Part shown: one piece after another, positions 61,765-64,000 of the stretch
Position numbering within the stretch: position 1 is the first letter of the stretch
Layout: each line of letters starts with the position of its first letter
Source of the DNA: Rhyzopertha dominica
Taxonomy: Eukaryota; Arthropoda; Insecta; Coleoptera; Bostrichidae
Direction of reading: 5' to 3'
Length of the DNA stretch: 64,000 bases
Assembly (NCBI GenBank): GCA_025024175.1
Contig: QCXZ01000064.1
Span: forward strand, 26,532,286 to 26,596,285
The notes under the pieces: generated by a model
Told to the model about the DNA's origin: nothing
The model's input: only the letters and a program-made list of their open reading frames with translations
Database searches by the model: none
Translations under genes and position numbers: made by a program

Positions 61765-64000
61765 TAGAATCAGCTTTAAAATATTGCATGCATGCCAATT
61801 TCAGTAAGTAGTAAATGCAATGTACCATAATTATTATTAATGTTGTAGAGGTTATTCATGAACATTCTGGGTTTTTTTTTGAAAAGGAAATGTAAGCACA
61901 TTTAAAACAGAGAAAAATTTTGTATTTGTTCTTGCAGGTAAAAAACTTTTCTTACTACAGCATTAAAAAAATATATTGGATTGATTGAAGGCAACCCTCT
62001 ACACTATAAATTTACTATCTTTTTTCAAAAAAAAACAATGGAGTAGGAACAGTATTCCAGTTGAGCAACATTTTTCAATTCCTGTGCAAAGTAGTGTATT
62101 TGTATATTTTCTCAATTTAAGGAAGAGTAAGATCTACCTGTTTTTACAACTACACCTAATATAACCAGGGCAGGTGTAAGTGGAAAAGTTCAAGTTCTAA
62201 ATGCATAAGTACAATGTTTATATATAAGTAGGAAGGGTCTGCATGAACCAAATTTAATATAATGCAAAATTTTAGTTTGTAGTCTCGGAATGGCCTAAAA
62301 TAAGATATACAATTGCTATATTACTCATAAAATGCTTCATTTAACACCATTGAATCATTATAATTTTTAGATACATTGAATAATGATAACAACTATTCAT
62401 TTCGGGTACCTAATTTCACTACATTTATTACTCTGATCTAGGTGTAATAATATTTGAAAAGGAGATACCTAGTTACAACTTCTCCATTTTTAGGTGTACC
62501 TGCTTAGAAGATGAATTCCCTATTAAAATCAATTGCATGAAATACATGTTCGTTCAGATCCACCAGCAGTGTTGCGATGTTAATAAAAATTAAGGCACAA
62601 AACAAGTTGCCACACACTCAAAAATTGTGAGTTTTTTTTATTTTAAAAGGCCTTTTAAATGCAAACAAGTAAATACTGAAAAAAGTAAGAATGTCTCATT
62701 GTTATAATAATGACATTGTTATTATGAGTTTATAATATGAAAGATATAAAACCTTTTAGTTGATCAGTTTAAAATACCAATTACAGAACTGCAGTTTCGT
62801 GAATTATCTTTTGAATTATCATAAATTTGCTTGTATGAAGTGATTAATGCATACTATACACACATTTCTAAGCAACCATTCAAATGGTAATGGTATGCCC
62901 ACTCAGCCCCTTTTAAAACAATACCATTGATATAGGGTAATAATAATATTGTCGTTGTGGTACAAGTATGTAAACGCTATTCTTTTAAAATCCAATTATT
63001 CAACCTATAAATTGTTAACATTAATTGCCCCGCTTAATCAAGTGTTGAGATCGAAGTAATTCTACTTACTTATTTAACAAAAATGTCACCGTTGTATATA
63101 TACCTATACCAGATTAGGTTACCTAAATGCGATAACACAAATCAAGATACCGTTTAGTAAAGTCATAACAGTGACGTTGAATCCGAATGAACAGGTACTT
63201 TAATGCAGTTGATTTTAATGGGAAATTAATTTTCTCAGTACTTTTAAAAAGTTGAAAACTTGCAACCATGCTCCTTTTTAAATATTATTATTACTCCTAT
63301 GCTGATAAAACAGTGCAACTCTGTAATTTTATTGTCCTTGAAGCAATCTGAGAATACAGAGAAATACTGAACATAATGGGTCATTTCTGTTTTGACATGA
63401 AGTAGACTCAGTAATTCTTAGATAAAAAAAAATAGGGATTTGTAACTAGGCATTTGGTACCCGCTAAACATAGTATATATCAGAAACATTTCAAATCTTC
63501 AAATGTATTGCATAAATGAAACGTTTGGGAGGTACATTTAGGTAATGTTTCGGTAATGTGTATTTTGAGTCCATACTGATTTGCAACGTATCTGCAATGT
63601 TCGTTATTTGCGCTTGAGGAACGTTTCTGCAATATGACATAAACTTAACATTAACATAACTTTCTTGACGTATGTTACGTATAACATAGGTATGCATCAC
63701 ATTCAAAGATAACATTAAGGATTGGGCCCGAAAGAGAAAAAAGAATATGGAAGATCTGTCTCAAATAACGATAGGAAGCGAACCATTTACTGAATATTTA
63801 GAGAAAAATGAATGTTTATCTGACTGACAAAAGATTTAACTAGACCCTAAAGTATTTTCAAATAAATATTCTTACTATTTTTGTTGAAATTATTACTAAT
63901 TGTGAGGTCTACATCATAGATTATATTTGACTTTTTACAAATTTTAGTTGTTATTATTATGTGGGATAGATCCTATCCCACTAAACAATTTTCGGTATCA
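61765..64000. other. Amt 3' flank and intergenic DNA
   Basis: No canonical AATAAA in the first 200 bases after the stop; ATTAAA occurs near 61963. Beyond that is AT-rich sequence with no gene or paired repeat recognised. Confidence 0.5.

Noticed and set aside
1..64000. tRNA, rRNA, CRISPR arrays, operons, riboswitches
   Set aside because: None seen by reading for cloverleaf, spaced-repeat or clustered-gene patterns. A short or divergent tRNA could have been missed without a covariance-model scan.

Overview
The window is AT-rich eukaryotic nuclear DNA, almost certainly from an insect or another arthropod. It contains a spliced multi-exon ammonium transporter with short GT-AG introns (many of 50-60 bp). 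It also carries many Tc1/mariner relics, two hAT-type miniature elements with 8-bp target duplications, a Crypton-like tyrosine-recombinase relic, a non-LTR reverse-transcriptase relic and a probable Penelope-like relic. I see no rRNA, tRNA, CRISPR array, operon or bacterial signal. The species cannot be fixed from the sequence alone. Isolated single N bases are scattered through the window.

Layout. From 1 to 57 kb the window is mostly gene-poor, repeat-derived DNA. From left to right: a long-TIR mariner-like element with a second miniature element nested in it (2.9-4.6 kb); an LTR-like segment (6.5-7.0 kb); a mariner relic (12.2-12.8 kb); a Tc1-like relic split by a hAT miniature element (13.1-14.5 kb); a probable Penelope-like fragment (17.0-17.4 kb); a CpG-rich island (20.9-21.3 kb); a Crypton relic and a mariner relic (22.4-23.7 kb); another mariner relic (28.4-28.6 kb); a 4.7-kb element built from two inverted units of about 0.8 kb around a broken DDE transposase (33.9-38.6 kb); a hAT C-terminus and a mariner-like N-terminus (39.5-40.4 kb); a LINE reverse-transcriptase remnant (41.6-42.9 kb); a PIN-like, TE-associated pseudogene split by a hairpin insertion with 161-bp arms (43.3-44.8 kb); a nearly intact mariner with perfect 31-bp inverted repeats and one internal stop (45.85-47.18 kb); a DD41D-type mariner relic (49.0-50.3 kb); and hAT-like and Tc1-like miniature elements (51.5-52.0 and 52.9-53.4 kb).

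The right end is genic. A complete 11-exon ammonium transporter (Amt/MEP family, 457 codons) runs on the + strand from 57,886 to 61,764. Its exon phases close perfectly, but the donor of intron 4 reads GG where GT is expected. A convincing first coding exon of an unrecognised gene lies about 650 bp upstream on the - strand, so 57,234-57,885 is probably a shared divergent promoter. That gene may end in two small exons near 54 kb.

I found no multi-gene system. The most unusual structures are the hairpin insertion at 43.6-44.1 kb and the 4.7-kb element with long inverted units.
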